From Xiphias gladius (taxonomy: Eukaryota > Chordata > Actinopteri > Istiophoriformes > Xiphiidae), in NCBI RefSeq assembly GCF_016859285.1, contig NC_053418.1, positions 18,873,329 through 18,937,328 on the forward strand: 64,000 nucleotides of DNA, in the 5' to 3' direction. The notes under the pieces were generated by a model that worked only from the letters and a program-made list of their open reading frames with translations, was not told the origin of the DNA and made no database searches. Made by a program: the position numbers and the translations under genes. This document shows positions 54,401-64,000 of this stretch, one piece after another. Position 1 is the first letter of the stretch; each line of letters starts with the position of its first letter.

Positions 54401-56797
54401 TTGTGATTCTGCCGGGTCTCTTACAGATGCTTTGACAATTAGAACATGGAGACAGAGACAATAAAACAGCATTACATCATATATGAAAGAGAGAAGAGAT
54501 CCTCTCTTGTCCTTGATGAAAGCAGAATGGACTCTCAGATGGTCAGAAGGCAGCCCTCCAAATGCTGACAGAGTAGTTCCACCTGCCAAACACACACTCC
54601 AACCAGTGACACACACACACACACTTGCACGCAGCAACTCAGTGGCCAAGGATCCCACAGCGTGCAGTGATTCAATTAGACACTTTGGCTCACTGCTTAA
54701 ACACACATCGAACACACACTCACGCTGCCCCAAAAGACACAATCTTTAGAGTTACAGTGGGGCTGGTGATGCTATTGATGCAGTCAGAGGAATGTGCACT
54801 GGGGAATGGGTTGCTTTAACGGTAGTAATGGTTTGTTTAAACAGCTCTTGCTTCATACTTGTCCTCTGCCTCTCTGACTTCCACCTACTCTCTGTTCCAG
54901 GGCACTTTCTCTGCATGGTTACAGGGTTTAGACAGATAGCGAGATCAGAGATCAGGCCGAGACAGATAGACTGAATTTATTAATGCACACTTAAAACTCC
55001 CCCACATACTGTACATAAACCTCATCGAAGATCAATGAAGTCGCTGCATGAACCATAAACTTGCACGCAATCATGTACACTGTGCAGAGTGTATCGCACA
55101 AGCTTGAAAGCATACAAATAGATCACACAGAAATGAGCATAAATTAAATCCATATGGACAAACTCAAAAGCAACATCTACAGGCTCAAATAAACACATTA
55201 CCAAATGGTCTTTTTAAAATGTGTTTGCACACATTTTCAAAGACAGCCCTCTGATTAAATCACCAGCTGCATCTCCAGGAAATGTTCAGATGTTGTTAAT
55301 TGTATGTTTTACAAAGCAATACACCATTTTTAATATTGCCACTTGAAAACAGTGACTTGTGAGCTGTTGACAGGACATGTCAAACATTAGCTTTAAATCC
55401 AATCTGTGCTGATTTGAATAATGCCTGCAATCTCAATTTCAAATGGCTTAAGTAGCTCCAATTTTCTTTGCAAAAAAAAAAAAAATCAAAAAAAAAACCA
55501 CCTTTGTGTTTCTGCAGGTGAAAGCAGAAAGTGTGGAGAAGGCGGATTAAAGAAAGGTGACGCCGAAGGTCGAGATAAAAGTGTGGAAATAAGGGCCAAA
55601 AGATGAGAGAGACAGAAAGACAGGAGAGCAGAAGAGTGAAATTATCAAATAGTTTCAGGCAGAGATAGCATGGAGAGGGAAGCGAGTGAAAAAAGGAAGC
55701 AGGCTGGGAAGGTGCAGGGAGTCAGATCGATGTTCCAATAACAGCACCTCTCAGTTTGGCTCGGTGTTTTCTCCTTCTCACTCTCCTGGCTCATGTCTGC
55801 TATTTTTCAAAGGAAACTGGCTCAGGCTGTGGCATCTAACTAGTTCCTGCTCACAAACAGAGTGCCTATTCAGACCTATGCTACTCCTCCTATCCGCTGC
55901 ATGGGCAAAGGCTGGTGTGAGGACTGAGGTATGTGTGTGTGTTGGGGGGGGGGGTTTACAGCACTGGGGGTAGAGGAAGTGTTGAGTGCAGAGGTGAGGT
56001 GGGGAGCCAGATGGTTCGGACTGCGGTTAGTAGACTTAAGCCTGGCCTGGAGACGGGAAGGCTTGGAAGAGAAGGCTGAGGGTTGGGAGTTCGATGTGTG
56101 GTTCCAAGAAGGAGAGGAGGACTGGGTAGGCAGCGCTGGGTGTGTGTGATGTGATACAAAGCCCCCTTTCTCCTCTACTTCACACACATACCGTGCTTGA
56201 TTTAGGCATACAGCACAGTAAAAACTGGAACCTACTGTAGCTACCCATGGTAAAGATGCCAAAGACACACTCACAAACACACAAACACAGTAGACGGACT
56301 AAAACCTATATACATAACACTTACAAGTAAACAAACCTGGCTTTTTTCCAATTCATTTTAGGCTGTTGCACTACATTAGGAAACTCTTCCATCTAATTCA
56401 AAACAAATGAAAAAAGCCTGTTATTAAAAAAAACTCACATTCACAGTGAAATCCTTGGTGATAAACGTAAGGTCCCTTATTAAATGAAAGCACTCTGCTT
56501 GATTATAAGGCTTACAGTATTGGCTTATTACACTTTGCAAATATTTATGCATTCACACTGTCAGAAGCACACAGACACACAGACGAGCTCAGCAGGGAGC
56601 GGTGTACGATGAAGTGGTTCGTTGTGGAGGAATGTGTTTGGGCTCGAACATGACTGTGTATCCAGTGTCACAAGAGAGCCCGGTGCTGTTAGCTTTAGCA
56701 CACCTTCCACTGAAGCAAGCAGGTCTGTGGTAACTTAGGCTACTTAAACAACCCCACAGCTGAACTAACATAAACATACCTAAAAATGCGCATGTGA

Positions 56798-56879
<82 letters not shown>

Positions 56880-59800
56880 ACACACACACACACACACAGA
56901 TTTCAATGGCTGACCGGCTGTTTCTTCATGGAAGGATATATTGATACTGACTAAAATGCTGAAAGGATTAATTTAGAAATCCTTTCAGCAAGAAATGGGC
57001 AGTACGATCAAGAATGATCAAATAAAGGGTGACAATTATAAAAGAAGAATATGATGGAGAAAAGCCAAGAATGGAACCAAAATAGGATTAAAACATTACA
57101 AATGAAATTGAATGCAACTACAAGTCTAGACCAGGTAAGCCAGCGGACTGGAGATAAACCTTATATGCACTGTTTTGCTATTCCAGTACAAATAAGATTA
57201 ACCTTTGCTCTTATACAGATACATCATCAGGGTAGAGATTAATCAGTCCAGCTGCATTGCAAAAGAAGATACTGGTTAACTGTCCCATCTGTGAGGTCTA
57301 AAGGGAGCAGAGCTGAAAAATATCTTTTACAAGGGCTGATATATTGAAGGCTTTTAATACAGCAGGAAATGGTAAAACAGCCACAGTCAATGTCTTCAGA
57401 GACATGACAACACGTGTTCAAGGAAAAAAAGCTTAATCATACAGAGGAGAGATTTTTGTGCAATAACATCAGCAAAGTTTTAGATAGAAGAGGCACCGAT
57501 CCCGGTGGATAGGAGTTGTGTCTGATAAGGCCTGCTCAATCAAACAGTCAAGGCAGCTTGACCAGTGTTCTGAAAGAGATGAAGAGAAGCTGCATGAGTA
57601 CCAGCCAATGGATATTTAAGGCCTGCCTGCGGTGTCTAGAATCTGCAGAACTATCCAAGGCATGGCCACAGCTAAGTTTAGGGCTTGTGAGCGTGTGAGA
57701 AGTCAAACATGAGTCCTGGGTGAGACAGCAAGAAACTCCCACCTGACCCCGATGTAGGCTCACAGTCAACTGGGGTCAGAGGATGAGCTACCGCGACTAC
57801 AACATGTTAAGGTCAGGACAGTTGCTCCGTAACATGATTTCATTCGCTTAGATCCTAAAATCTCAACAAATACGATAACTGGAGCAGAACTCAAAACGGG
57901 AATCTCCTTACTCTTTCATCAGATTATATCATTGGTATGATCAGTAGCAGCCAAAGCGGTAGCAGCATAATGCCCCAACTGCACTCCTTCGGATTAAAGC
58001 AGGGCTAGTCGGCTCCATTGAGGTCAACACACGTACACACTCACACATAGAGAAAGTATTGTACATTCAGAAACAATGGCTGGCTTACAGAATCAAATGC
58101 TCAACACAAATCCTGCTTTTATAACTTGGGCAAAAATGAATGACCTCAGAAACCCCTTCACAAACGTCAGCATTTAACTGGCAAAGCTGCGATCTGTGTA
58201 GTCGAGGACAGTCTGCAGGCTAAAATTAGACCAGGGAGACAGTGTCCATCTACGGCCCTCTGGCTATCAATGGGGAGAAGAGGAAAGGACAGGGGGACGG
58301 AGCTTGAGGAGGTGAAGAGGGCTAAGAGAGGAGCAGAAGACATTAAATGTAAAAAAAAAAAAAAAAAGCTGTGTGTATCTGGGTCTGTAGTGACAGGAAA
58401 TGGTGTGTATATGTCTATTAATGGCAGTGGGTTCAGTGACATCATGTTGTCTCTCCCGGTGGGATACAGTAATTGCACACGATCATTTCCTGCTTCCCAT
58501 CGGCCACTTCTCCTGTGAGGCGAATCCTATATACTGTGGGCAAAATGCTTTTCACACTTATGCTTCTGAAATGCAGTTACTGTATTATGTGCCTCATAAG
58601 AGAGGAGGGAAAGACGAAAAAAAAAAAAAAAGCACAGTGGAGCCAAGAATGCAGTCGTTCCTATTATAACAGACTTGTTAAAACCTGAACAGCAGAAAAG
58701 TTTCTTCCTACTCAGCTTGGAATAACACAGTGACTGCTCTCTCTCCCTTCTCGACGCAGTAATTATCCATGCATGAGGAATGCTGAAACCTCGGGACATG
58801 CATGACGCCTCTATCTCCTGAGATGACCGGGAGAAAAAAATAACAAACAAGGTGTACCTCTATATGTTACACATGTATGTGTATGCAAATGCTGGGTGGG
58901 GGGGCTTCCACATATAATGTGTCTTGCTGCAGGGAAAAACAAAAGGAGGAGAAGGGGTTTACAGCGTAATAACTGCATGATGTTCCAACAGGATGCTTAT
59001 GAAAGACCCTGGAGCAAAAAAACATCCTAGCTAGCTGAAATTACAGTTAGACTGTGGGCCGTGCAGCTCAGCCACATACAAAGAATCCCTGTCTTATAAA
59101 CCCACCCAGGCAGAGGAGACATGGGGGGAGGGAGGGGAAGAGAGAGAGAATTGAGTGAGTGAGCATGTGAGCAAACAAGTGAGTGTTTACCAGCAAAAGC
59201 ACTCATGAGTTGAAGATGAACGCGACTTTGTATCCGACAGTCTGAAATTCTCACTTGTTATTGCAGAGTAATGCTGCTCTGCAGCCGACCCTGACCTCTG
59301 AACTCCCTGTGACAGGGGAGAAGCAACAAGAGAGTTTTCCCACAGGCCTAAATAAGGGCTCATCATCTTGTTATTACACATTCCTGTCCTTGCAATTGCA
59401 TTGACAGATATAAAACTGAGACAAAGACCAGAAAATGCTTAAGTGCACAGAGGTCTTACGACAGAATTGCCTGTTATGTGCATTCCTACATAATGCACTA
59501 GATTCAATATTCAGACAAAGTGCCACTTTCCAGTCTATGTCTGAGCTGTAATCAAGTTTATTCATCAATGGAGGATCTGTGACAGAAACTAATCAGCCGA
59601 TTAGTGCCTGGTCAACCTGCTGGTATAGACACCTCGTGATAGCTGGTTCGTGCTGGTGCATTTCAGGCTACCGGTGCTGTAATCTTGAGTACGAGTGGCT
59701 CTGTAGTTTAATGAGGATTTCAAAGACATATCGACAATTAGGGAACCGTAACATCCCAGAAACAGAATAAACCAGACTTTACACACAAGCTGAAGAAGTT

Positions 59801-61001
59801 GGCAGCTGTGTGTTATTTCATGGTCACATATCTCCTCTAATGTGATTAAAAAGCCAGTAATCGGACATGCTCTGTGGAACTTGGCAGAGGTGGATAAACA
59901 AAGCAACAACTCATAGATGAAAACAAAATCATGCCAGACTGCTAGCAGGTACAACAAACCAGTGAGTGATAACACCTCTCATACAGCCCTCATGTCACAC
60001 AGCTGGAGGCCTTTTGGAGAAGATTTCAGCTCTAAACAGCTGCAGCACAGACAGGCAATATCTTTTCAGATTGTGGGGCCAATGAAATATTTTAGAATTT
60101 CCCTTTGAAATTCCTGTAACATTTCCAAATGCCATGTGTCTCCCCTTCCCTTGGATTTTGTTAAGAATGAAACAGACACATTTTTAAAGTACTCCGTCTA
60201 TAAACATTGACATTAAGATAGATTGTGGAGATTTGCACAAAAAAAAGGTGGTTAAATCTTACGTAAATGATAAATGTTCATCATGTTGCGTGGAATGACT
60301 CCTATCTCTGTCTTTCTCAGAACAACATTAGCTCGCACACACACACACACACACACACGTACACACACTTCAGTGGGGACTTATGAGGCCCATATGTGCA
60401 GCTGTGGACTGTGTGTGAACCGCAGTTGGAAAGGGAGACACAGAGAGGGAGAGGTGGATGGCATGCAGCTTTGTTTTCTATTTGCCGTCGGTGAGAGCGT
60501 TGCCATCTGTAAAGGGACAGACCACACCAGTGTCAGCTCCTCTCGTTTGTCACATAGAAAGATTCTGCAGCCAACCCTTCAGTAAACTTTACAACACGCC
60601 GAGGCACAGCTGCAGACTCAGTCGGTTAACACAGTAATGCACTGTACTCAAGGGGGCATGTCTGAAAATAGATTTCAGCTATTACTGAGCCTTCTTGTAA
60701 TCAGGTTGGGTAGTCCATCAATCGAGAAAAGACAGTAAAACAGTCTGAAACACGATCACGCACACTTCTTCTACCAACACACCCCACAAATTTGAAACTG
60801 TGTAAAAAAAAACTGGCGAAAACAGCGCAAGTAAGAGCAAACAAAAACGCGTGCAGACGGTCCGAGACCAGTGATGGTCAGCTGCAGATTGAAATAAACT
60901 TTTACCTGTAAACTGAGTGCGATCTGGCGGATGTACATCATATTGAGATCCTCTAATATCCACAGTTTTTCCTCCATGTTTGCGAATTTATCGACCGGCA
61001 T
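23518..61001 (-). CDS. rtkn: Rhotekin, Rho GTPase effector (11 coding exons spread over 37 kb)
   Basis: Eleven minus-strand exons (61001-60906, 32605-32344, 31498-31445, 29698-29581, 29447-29223, 29036-28942, 28334-28228, 28027-27896, 26853-26688, 26517-26413, 24203-23518) join in frame to 681 aa. The order is a short N-terminus like a known human isoform (ILEDLNMMYIRQIALSL), an HR1/REM Rho-binding domain (about 33-105, KIDHEIRMRDGACKLLAACS), an anillin-homology region (about 115-290, LRIPLMWKDTEYFKNKG and DMVIVDRTLTDI), a PH domain (about 320-425, VLKGTSLFCY and YGGEEVTHTL), and a long Ser/Pro-rich tail ending QSQV. Rhotekin binds GTP-bound Rho and inhibits its GTPase activity. The end S-x-V fits a class I PDZ ligand, as reported for the human protein. 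At 681 aa it is longer than the human form of about 560, mainly because of the tail. Teleosts can have two copies; which one this is cannot be told from the window. Confidence 0.95.
24204..26412 (-). other. rtkn: rtkn intron 10
   Basis: A 2.2-kb intron holding the Tc1-like element and, at 25.9-26.2 kb, a purine-rich stretch. No other coding signal was seen. Confidence 0.85.
24602..25637 (+). mobile_element. Degenerate, internally deleted Tc1-like transposon with terminal inverted repeats
   Basis: Inverted ends of about 37 bases match with one mismatch: left from about 24608 (CCTGGTTGAAATTATTGGCA and on) and right about 25595-25632. TA dinucleotides flank both sides, as expected for Tc1/mariner target sites. 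Inside are a transposase start (MAKTRELSK, about 24953) and a further frame at 25048-25620 with TSKELQAELEPSGVVVSA, RRTPLL, FWGNVVWTDETKVEIFW and PTVKHGGGSIML. The first catalytic Asp is in WTDETK. The sequence after about residue 145 of that frame is unrelated, so the rest of the catalytic domain is lost and the element cannot encode a working transposase. It lies in rtkn intron 10, antisense to rtkn. Confidence 0.9.
26413..26517 (-). CDS. rtkn: rtkn coding exon 10
   Basis: Residues 419-453 plus one base, with QWKQCCDDLMKIELPSPRKP and KQGSLYHEM, as in human rhotekin. The acceptor is TATACAG and the donor GTAAGA. Confidence 0.92.
26688..26853 (-). CDS. rtkn: rtkn coding exon 9 (PH domain)
   Basis: Residues 364-418 plus one base, with ISNQYGGEEVTHTL and the C-terminal PH helix RWMEAFWQHFYDM. 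The acceptor is TTTTCAG and the donor GTAAGT. Confidence 0.93.
27896..28027 (-). CDS. rtkn: rtkn coding exon 8 (start of PH domain)
   Basis: Residues 320-363, with SWTKVYAVLKGTSLFCY, the first strands of the PH domain. The acceptor is a CAGCAG tandem, so the exon can start at 28027 or 28024, with or without one Gln. The donor is GTCAGG. Confidence 0.92.
28228..28334 (-). CDS. rtkn: rtkn coding exon 7
   Basis: Residues 284-319, with WLPLYGSMCCRLAAQPHCMT at the end of the anillin-homology region. The acceptor is CCTGTAG and the donor GTAAGT, phase 0. Confidence 0.93.
28843..28868. repeat. Poly-A tract in rtkn intron 6
   Basis: An A run of about 26 bases, next to purine-rich sequence. Confidence 0.9.
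28942..29036 (-). CDS. rtkn: rtkn coding exon 6
   Basis: Residues 252-283 plus one base, with GPKYHLLAHTTLSLSHVQDS and THDLTISGN. The acceptor is CGACAG and the donor GTGAGT. Confidence 0.93.
29223..29447 (-). CDS. rtkn: rtkn coding exon 5
   Basis: Residues 177-251 plus two bases. It contains FELRVELYSCC and KLASKLSSSLGRSAGKK, both typical of rhotekin. The acceptor is CCTCAG and the donor GTAAGT. Confidence 0.93.
29512..29529. repeat. Poly-T tract in rtkn intron 4
   Basis: About 18 T on the plus strand, between rtkn exons 5 and 4. Confidence 0.85.
29581..29698 (-). CDS. rtkn: rtkn coding exon 4
   Basis: Residues 138-176 plus two bases. It contains CLLQLGGEIFDTDMVIVDRT in the anillin-homology region. 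The acceptor is TTTGTAG and the donor GTAAGT. Confidence 0.93.
29699..31444 (-). other. rtkn intron 3, no gene seen
   Basis: AT-rich sequence. A 138-codon plus-strand frame at 30158-30574 has no recognisable domain and is probably chance. Confidence 0.6.
31445..31498 (-). CDS. rtkn: rtkn coding exon 3
   Basis: A 54-base exon completing codon 120 (Asp) and encoding LRIPLMWKDTEYFKNKG, almost identical to human rhotekin. The acceptor is GTTACAG and the donor GTGAGA. Confidence 0.93.
31643..31760. repeat. GT microsatellite, short hairpin and CA microsatellite in rtkn intron 2
   Basis: A GT run (31643-31704) leads into GAGAGAGTGT (31706-31715), an 8-base loop, and the exact complement ACACTCTCTC (31724-31733), followed by a CA run to about 31759. 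The unit can fold on itself, since GT and CA arms are also complementary. Confidence 0.9.
31874..31920. repeat. CA microsatellite in rtkn intron 2
   Basis: About 23 CA units without interruption. Confidence 0.95.
32344..32605 (-). CDS. rtkn: rtkn coding exon 2 (HR1 domain)
   Basis: Residues 33-119 plus one base. It encodes nearly the whole Rho-binding HR1 helix pair, from DSDIQKKIDHE to KVAIS. The acceptor is CTTGCAG. The donor required by the frame reads AG|GCAAGG, a GC donor rather than GT. Confidence 0.93.
33033..33090. repeat. CA microsatellite in rtkn intron 1
   Basis: CA units broken by CT and CG, ending in a run of G. Confidence 0.93.
36180..36540. repeat. Purine-rich low-complexity tract
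   Basis: The plus strand is dominated by A and G, with GGAGG, GAAAG and AGAGG words. The short open frames on either strand here are low-complexity artefacts. Confidence 0.7.
37548..37990. repeat. Diverged copy of an anonymous dispersed fish repeat
   Basis: Phrases such as TTGGTCCACCACTTCGTCCC, GACTGAAATATCTGAA, AACTAATGACATTCCCATCA and CAGCATGTTAGCATG match, by memory, a highly repeated non-coding family found throughout percomorph fish genomes (usually seen in the reverse sense). I cannot name its class or its exact ends, and no coding capacity is visible. Confidence 0.6.
44058..44138. repeat. GT microsatellite with GCGC end
   Basis: About 30 GT units passing into GCGTGCGCGCGCATG, an alternating purine-pyrimidine run suited to left-handed DNA. 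Confidence 0.95.
44195..44225. repeat. CA microsatellite
   Basis: About 15 CA units, 57 bases after the GT tract and complementary to it. Confidence 0.93.
45438..45472. repeat. CA microsatellite
   Basis: About 17 uninterrupted CA units. Confidence 0.95.
46500..46528. repeat. Poly-A tract in rtkn intron 1
   Basis: About 28 A bases within a purine-rich zone (46.0-46.6 kb). No retroelement body was recognised upstream. Confidence 0.9.
48560..49300. promoter_or_regulatory. rtkn: Internal CpG-rich island in rtkn intron 1, possible alternative promoter
   Basis: CpG density is clearly higher than in the surrounding intron, for example GTCGCGCGTATTACGAC at about 48746-48762 and several CGG/GCG words. 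This contrasts with tens of kilobases of CpG-poor flanks. It sits upstream of rtkn exon 2 in the sense of the gene and includes the candidate first exon below. No TATA box was identified. Confidence 0.5.
48841..48876 (-). other. rtkn: Candidate alternative rtkn first coding exon
   Basis: On the minus strand an ATG encodes MNNSHNRR and runs straight into a GTAAGC donor in phase 0, the phase needed by exon 2. Vertebrate rhotekin has isoforms with different N-termini, one in human starting MFSRNHRSR, which is only loosely similar. The exon is short and the match weak, so this is a hypothesis tied to the CpG island. Confidence 0.3.
49345..49369. repeat. GT microsatellite
   Basis: About 12 GT units at the edge of the internal CpG-rich island. 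Confidence 0.9.
56800..56898. repeat. Long CA microsatellite
   Basis: About 45 CA units with one TA interruption, preceded by CACGCGCGCA. It is the longest simple repeat in the window. Confidence 0.95.
56957..56990. other. Inverted repeat with 13-bp arms
   Basis: TGCTGAAAGGATT at 56957-56969 is the exact complement of 56978-56990, with an 8-base loop. Confidence 0.9.
60334..60358. repeat. AC microsatellite
   Basis: About 12 units, 550 bases from rtkn exon 1. Confidence 0.9.
60906..61001 (-). CDS. rtkn: rtkn coding exon 1
   Basis: Residues 1-32, ending phase 0 at donor GTAAAA. Two starts are possible: ATG at 61001, with an in-frame TGA two codons upstream, or ATG at 60977 (MEEKLWILEDL), which has a stronger context (A at -3, G at +4) and matches the length of the human isoform beginning MQDRLHILEDL. 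I used the longer frame for numbering; the inner start is at least as likely. Confidence 0.85.
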
Positions 61002-61560
61002 CCTTCAGGCAGGTATCCACAAAATCGCTGCTTCTCGGAGTTAACGATCGGGCTCAAAGCGCGATCCCGCAGGTACCGGGGAGACCAGAGCTCATCTTGA
61101 CGGTCCCCGCTCAGTCGCCACTCATACAATCAGTGCGTAAAAGTTCCGCTCCTCATCCAAAACAGAGAGAACTAACTCCGGGAAAGCAGGCAGAGGTGGA
61201 GTGGATGACAGCATCAGCTGCACTGTAGTAACCCTGTCCATAAAATTCCCCCAACCCGTCCACGGCGCGTATTCTTCTTCTCTACTTTCTCTCCGGGCAA
61301 CAACGATCCTCTCAAACACCCACAGTCAACACCCAGCGGCAGCGGGGGAAGAATGGAGCCTTTTAAAATGCAGTTTCTTCCCTTTGTGTCCCTGTGTCCC
61401 GATAGTGAATGCCGTCTGTCCTCTGTGCCACAAGAGACCTCTCCGCAAAAGGGCATCGCCTCTGCGGGAGTGATCGGCACAACTAGCCCACTGTGTGCGC
61501 CCTGACGCTCCCCAACTCGGCACTAAATTAACCCCTACGACGCGCCTCTGGTGATGGTAA
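61002..61560 (-). promoter_or_regulatory. rtkn: Upstream rtkn promoter and 5' UTR region
   Basis: The sequence just upstream of the rtkn start is CpG-rich (for example ACGATCGGG, AAAGCGCGATCCCGC, ACGGCGCG), falling to background past about 61.6 kb. This fits a CpG-island promoter with a 5' UTR of unknown length. The transcription start is not visible. Confidence 0.55.
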
Positions 61561-61599
61561 TGAGCTTTTAAAAAAAGAAGAAAGAGGGAAAAGAAAGAG

Positions 61600-64000
61600 A
61601 GGGATTACGGTAGAAGCCCCCACGCCCTTTAAAACAAACAAATAGCAAATACCGCACCACCACACAAGCATAGCGGGGTGGAGAGCTTTGTTCTTTTTAA
61701 TGGCTTGATAATAAATGGAGAAATTATAACCGTGTCAGCTGGCGCTCTTGGTGAGCGGAGGCGAGAGAGACGATTCGGGAAAAGCCCAGGTGTGATACAT
61801 TTAAACAGGCGGGGATTTCTATCATTACATAGTCATTGTTTAATAAACCAAAAACATTTTTTTACAACAAAAGTGAAATGTCTCATTCCGGTGCGCCTTT
61901 CTGCTGCTGTTAAAAACTCATAAACAGCGCTGACATTTCGAGAAGTTATGGAAAGACTTGCCTTAGTAGGTCACAGGATCACAAGCATTCGGCCAATTCG
62001 AATACATATTTCATAGCACAGATCCCAAGTGTCACAGATCGTTTCAATCTTTTATCACCTAACCTTTTAAAATATTCATCTAAGTCTCTCCTGGCAATTC
62101 TTACCAAATCCAACAAAAATATTGACTCCCAATTTCACATTCAGTGCTGGAAGTGAGATGTTACAGAAATATGAGAAATTTGTTATTAAAGGAAGAAATA
62201 TTTCCATAGAGGAAAAAAAAAAGCCAGGGCAAGGCCAGTCTCCTTTCCCATCACTCCAGCTGTTTGGTGGCCAGTTTCCTGTCCAGGAGGATCCTAACGT
62301 TTACAATCTGTCTTTGCTCTTCAGACCTTACATGGGAAGTACAAGCACAGAGATCTCTCCAGTGCGTTAATCCTGGACCTGATACAGTCCTTGTGTGTAT
62401 TATTCCTTTTGGTGTGGGTGAGACCAAGCTGCGCAAACCACAAGCCGACCCCTCGGCAGGAAACTGGCGTCACGTTGTGCCCTGCTCACTGAGCCACATT
62501 ATATGTGATAAACACACATTCTTTTGGTATTCTACAACACGGGCGCACTGGAGTGGAGCTTTCAGAGGGTCACCGACTGATTTCAAGGGCTCATCAAGAG
62601 AAAGAAGATCACTCATGTAGGAAAGTTATGGGAGATAAAGTATTAAGGATGTTTTTTCTCTAACCTCATTCCTCATTTTTACATGAAATTTGGGACGGCT
62701 TCTCTCCACACACACACACATGCCCATACGGCCCTCCATCACTCTGAGGCGCTACCTCTAAACTCTTTTTACACAGGCAAACAGTGAAAACAAAGGAGCT
62801 ATAAAGCCCTTTCACCTCAGAGGAGAGGAGGAGAGGAGAAAGGGGGGCCAGCAGCAAGCGGGTCATTTCCCCAAGAAAAGCCTCCACCCTCAGAGTTTAA
62901 ATCACCTGGCTAATCTGTAACAGACACCAACATACACACTGTAAGAGAAGATATTTATTGTTCTTGAGGTGGAATGAGAAATTGTTGAGGTGATTGCACA
63001 GCAGGAGGGTTACAGGTACTCACAAAAAATTCTGGGGCTCTTGTGCGAGTGTGTGTGTGCTCGCGCTTGATTCAAAATCCACTGTGTGCAGATTCATATC
63101 CAGTCAGTCCCCTATGAAAGTTGATCTGGCATGCTGCTGAGCTTGAAAATATCCACTTAAAAAGACCTCAAACACCATGAACACTATCCTGAATTCTGTT
63201 CAAAAAGTCCTAACCCCTTTAAAGAAGTGATAAAGTTTATCTCACAGCTGCTCTCACTTTTCTCATTGATAGATGCGGATGTTTTTTAAATGATGATTAT
63301 GAACAAGCAACAGGACAACCACTTAATTATTCTGATGTCCTTAATCCATTTAGTCTTTCTTTAGTCCCCCTATTACACCAGCAGCAGTTCCTTGAAGCAG
63401 AACATGCTGCAGGTAAGACTCCCTGCAGTAAAACACAAAGACTGACACCTTGTCACAAAAGCCTAGAGGCGTAACAAAGCCAGACAGAAAACAGGTATTA
63501 TCTCAATGACAGGGCACGCTGGCAGGCAGGCAGGCAACCAGCTCAAACACAGAGCATCGCTGCTTCTTGGCCAGGAGTCACCGAGGATGGGGCAAACTAA
63601 GGTAATCAGAGACAACAGATAAGTGGTTAGCGGAGAGATAAGAGTTTTAGGCCGGACTGTGATTTCTGCTATGGTAAATGCTGATTACCTGCTGATAGGA
63701 CGGTGGATTGGCAGCTTGCGACTAAAGGCTTGATCTGACTGTAGCAGGGCCGGATGTGCTAATTGGCTGCCATGAGGGAAGAATGAAACCAAAGCATTAC
63801 ACCATCAGTTAATCCAACGCTAACTCTGAGGTTTGATCAAAACACTGAGGATTAGGTAAACGGAGCACTGACACTTGTTCCATGAAAAGATTAAAACAAA
63901 AAAACAAAAAAGGATGAAATCCTTCCCTCCAAACACACGCAGGCTGACCCTTGCGTAATAGGCTCAGAGAAGGTTTCAAGACAATACCCGGTGCCCTTCT
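61600..64000. other. Upstream flank of rtkn, no gene seen
   Basis: Open frames here are short, lack recognisable domains and are not bounded by paired splice sites. Confidence 0.5.

Larger units (their letters stand above)
32606..60905 (-). other. rtkn: rtkn intron 1, 28.3 kb
   Basis: The first intron takes up 44 percent of the window. I found no second gene with multiple consistent exons in it on either strand. It carries many CA/GT microsatellites, pyrimidine-rich DNA near 33.9-34.2 kb, purine-rich DNA near 36.2-36.5 kb and 46.0-46.6 kb, one dispersed repeat near 37.6-38.0 kb and a CpG-rich island near 48.6-49.3 kb. Confidence 0.8.

Noticed and set aside
56589-56906. 105-codon minus-strand frame with a Cys/Val run
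   Set aside because: Created by the CA microsatellite at 56800-56898.

Overview
The window is vertebrate genomic DNA, most likely from a teleost fish and probably a percomorph. The genes are split by GT-AG introns. The DNA is rich in long CA/GT microsatellites. It holds two decayed Tc1-like transposons of the kind common in fish, and one repeat resembling an anonymous repeat family common in percomorph genomes. No bacterial, plastid or viral gene was seen.

Four protein genes can be read exon by exon. Plus-strand lysmd3 (coding 11484-13219, 286 aa) is a LysM membrane protein. Minus-strand polr3g (14624-17176, 215 aa) is an RNA polymerase III subunit and converges on lysmd3. Plus-strand mblac2 (17928-20514, 276 aa) is a metallo-beta-lactamase-fold hydrolase, divergent from polr3g across a short CCAAT/GC-box promoter. 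Minus-strand rtkn (23518-61001, 11 coding exons, 681 aa) is rhotekin, a Rho effector, and converges on mblac2. The order lysmd3-polr3g-mblac2 is the same as in human 5q14.3. rtkn lies elsewhere in human, so the right half marks a lineage difference.

Layout: 1-8.1 kb has no recognisable gene. About 8.3-9.2 kb looks like a conserved non-coding element. 9.2-10.75 kb is CpG-containing sequence that should include the lysmd3 promoter. 10.75-23.5 kb is the compact gene cluster. 23.5-32.6 kb holds rtkn exons 2-11. 32.6-60.9 kb is one 28.3-kb first intron of rtkn, containing microsatellites, purine/pyrimidine tracts, a dispersed repeat and a second CpG-rich island near 48.6-49.3 kb that may be an internal promoter. 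61.0-61.6 kb is the CpG-rich upstream rtkn promoter. 61.6-64 kb shows no gene.

The four genes do not form a pathway; they are independent genes sharing a neighbourhood. No new multi-gene system was seen. The points most worth checking are the conserved-looking block upstream of lysmd3, a perfect 20-bp hairpin downstream of lysmd3, the internal CpG island in rtkn intron 1, a GC-AG intron and a CAGCAG tandem acceptor in rtkn, and a Tc1-like element with preserved ends in the last rtkn intron. All calls come from reading the sequence; no database search was run.
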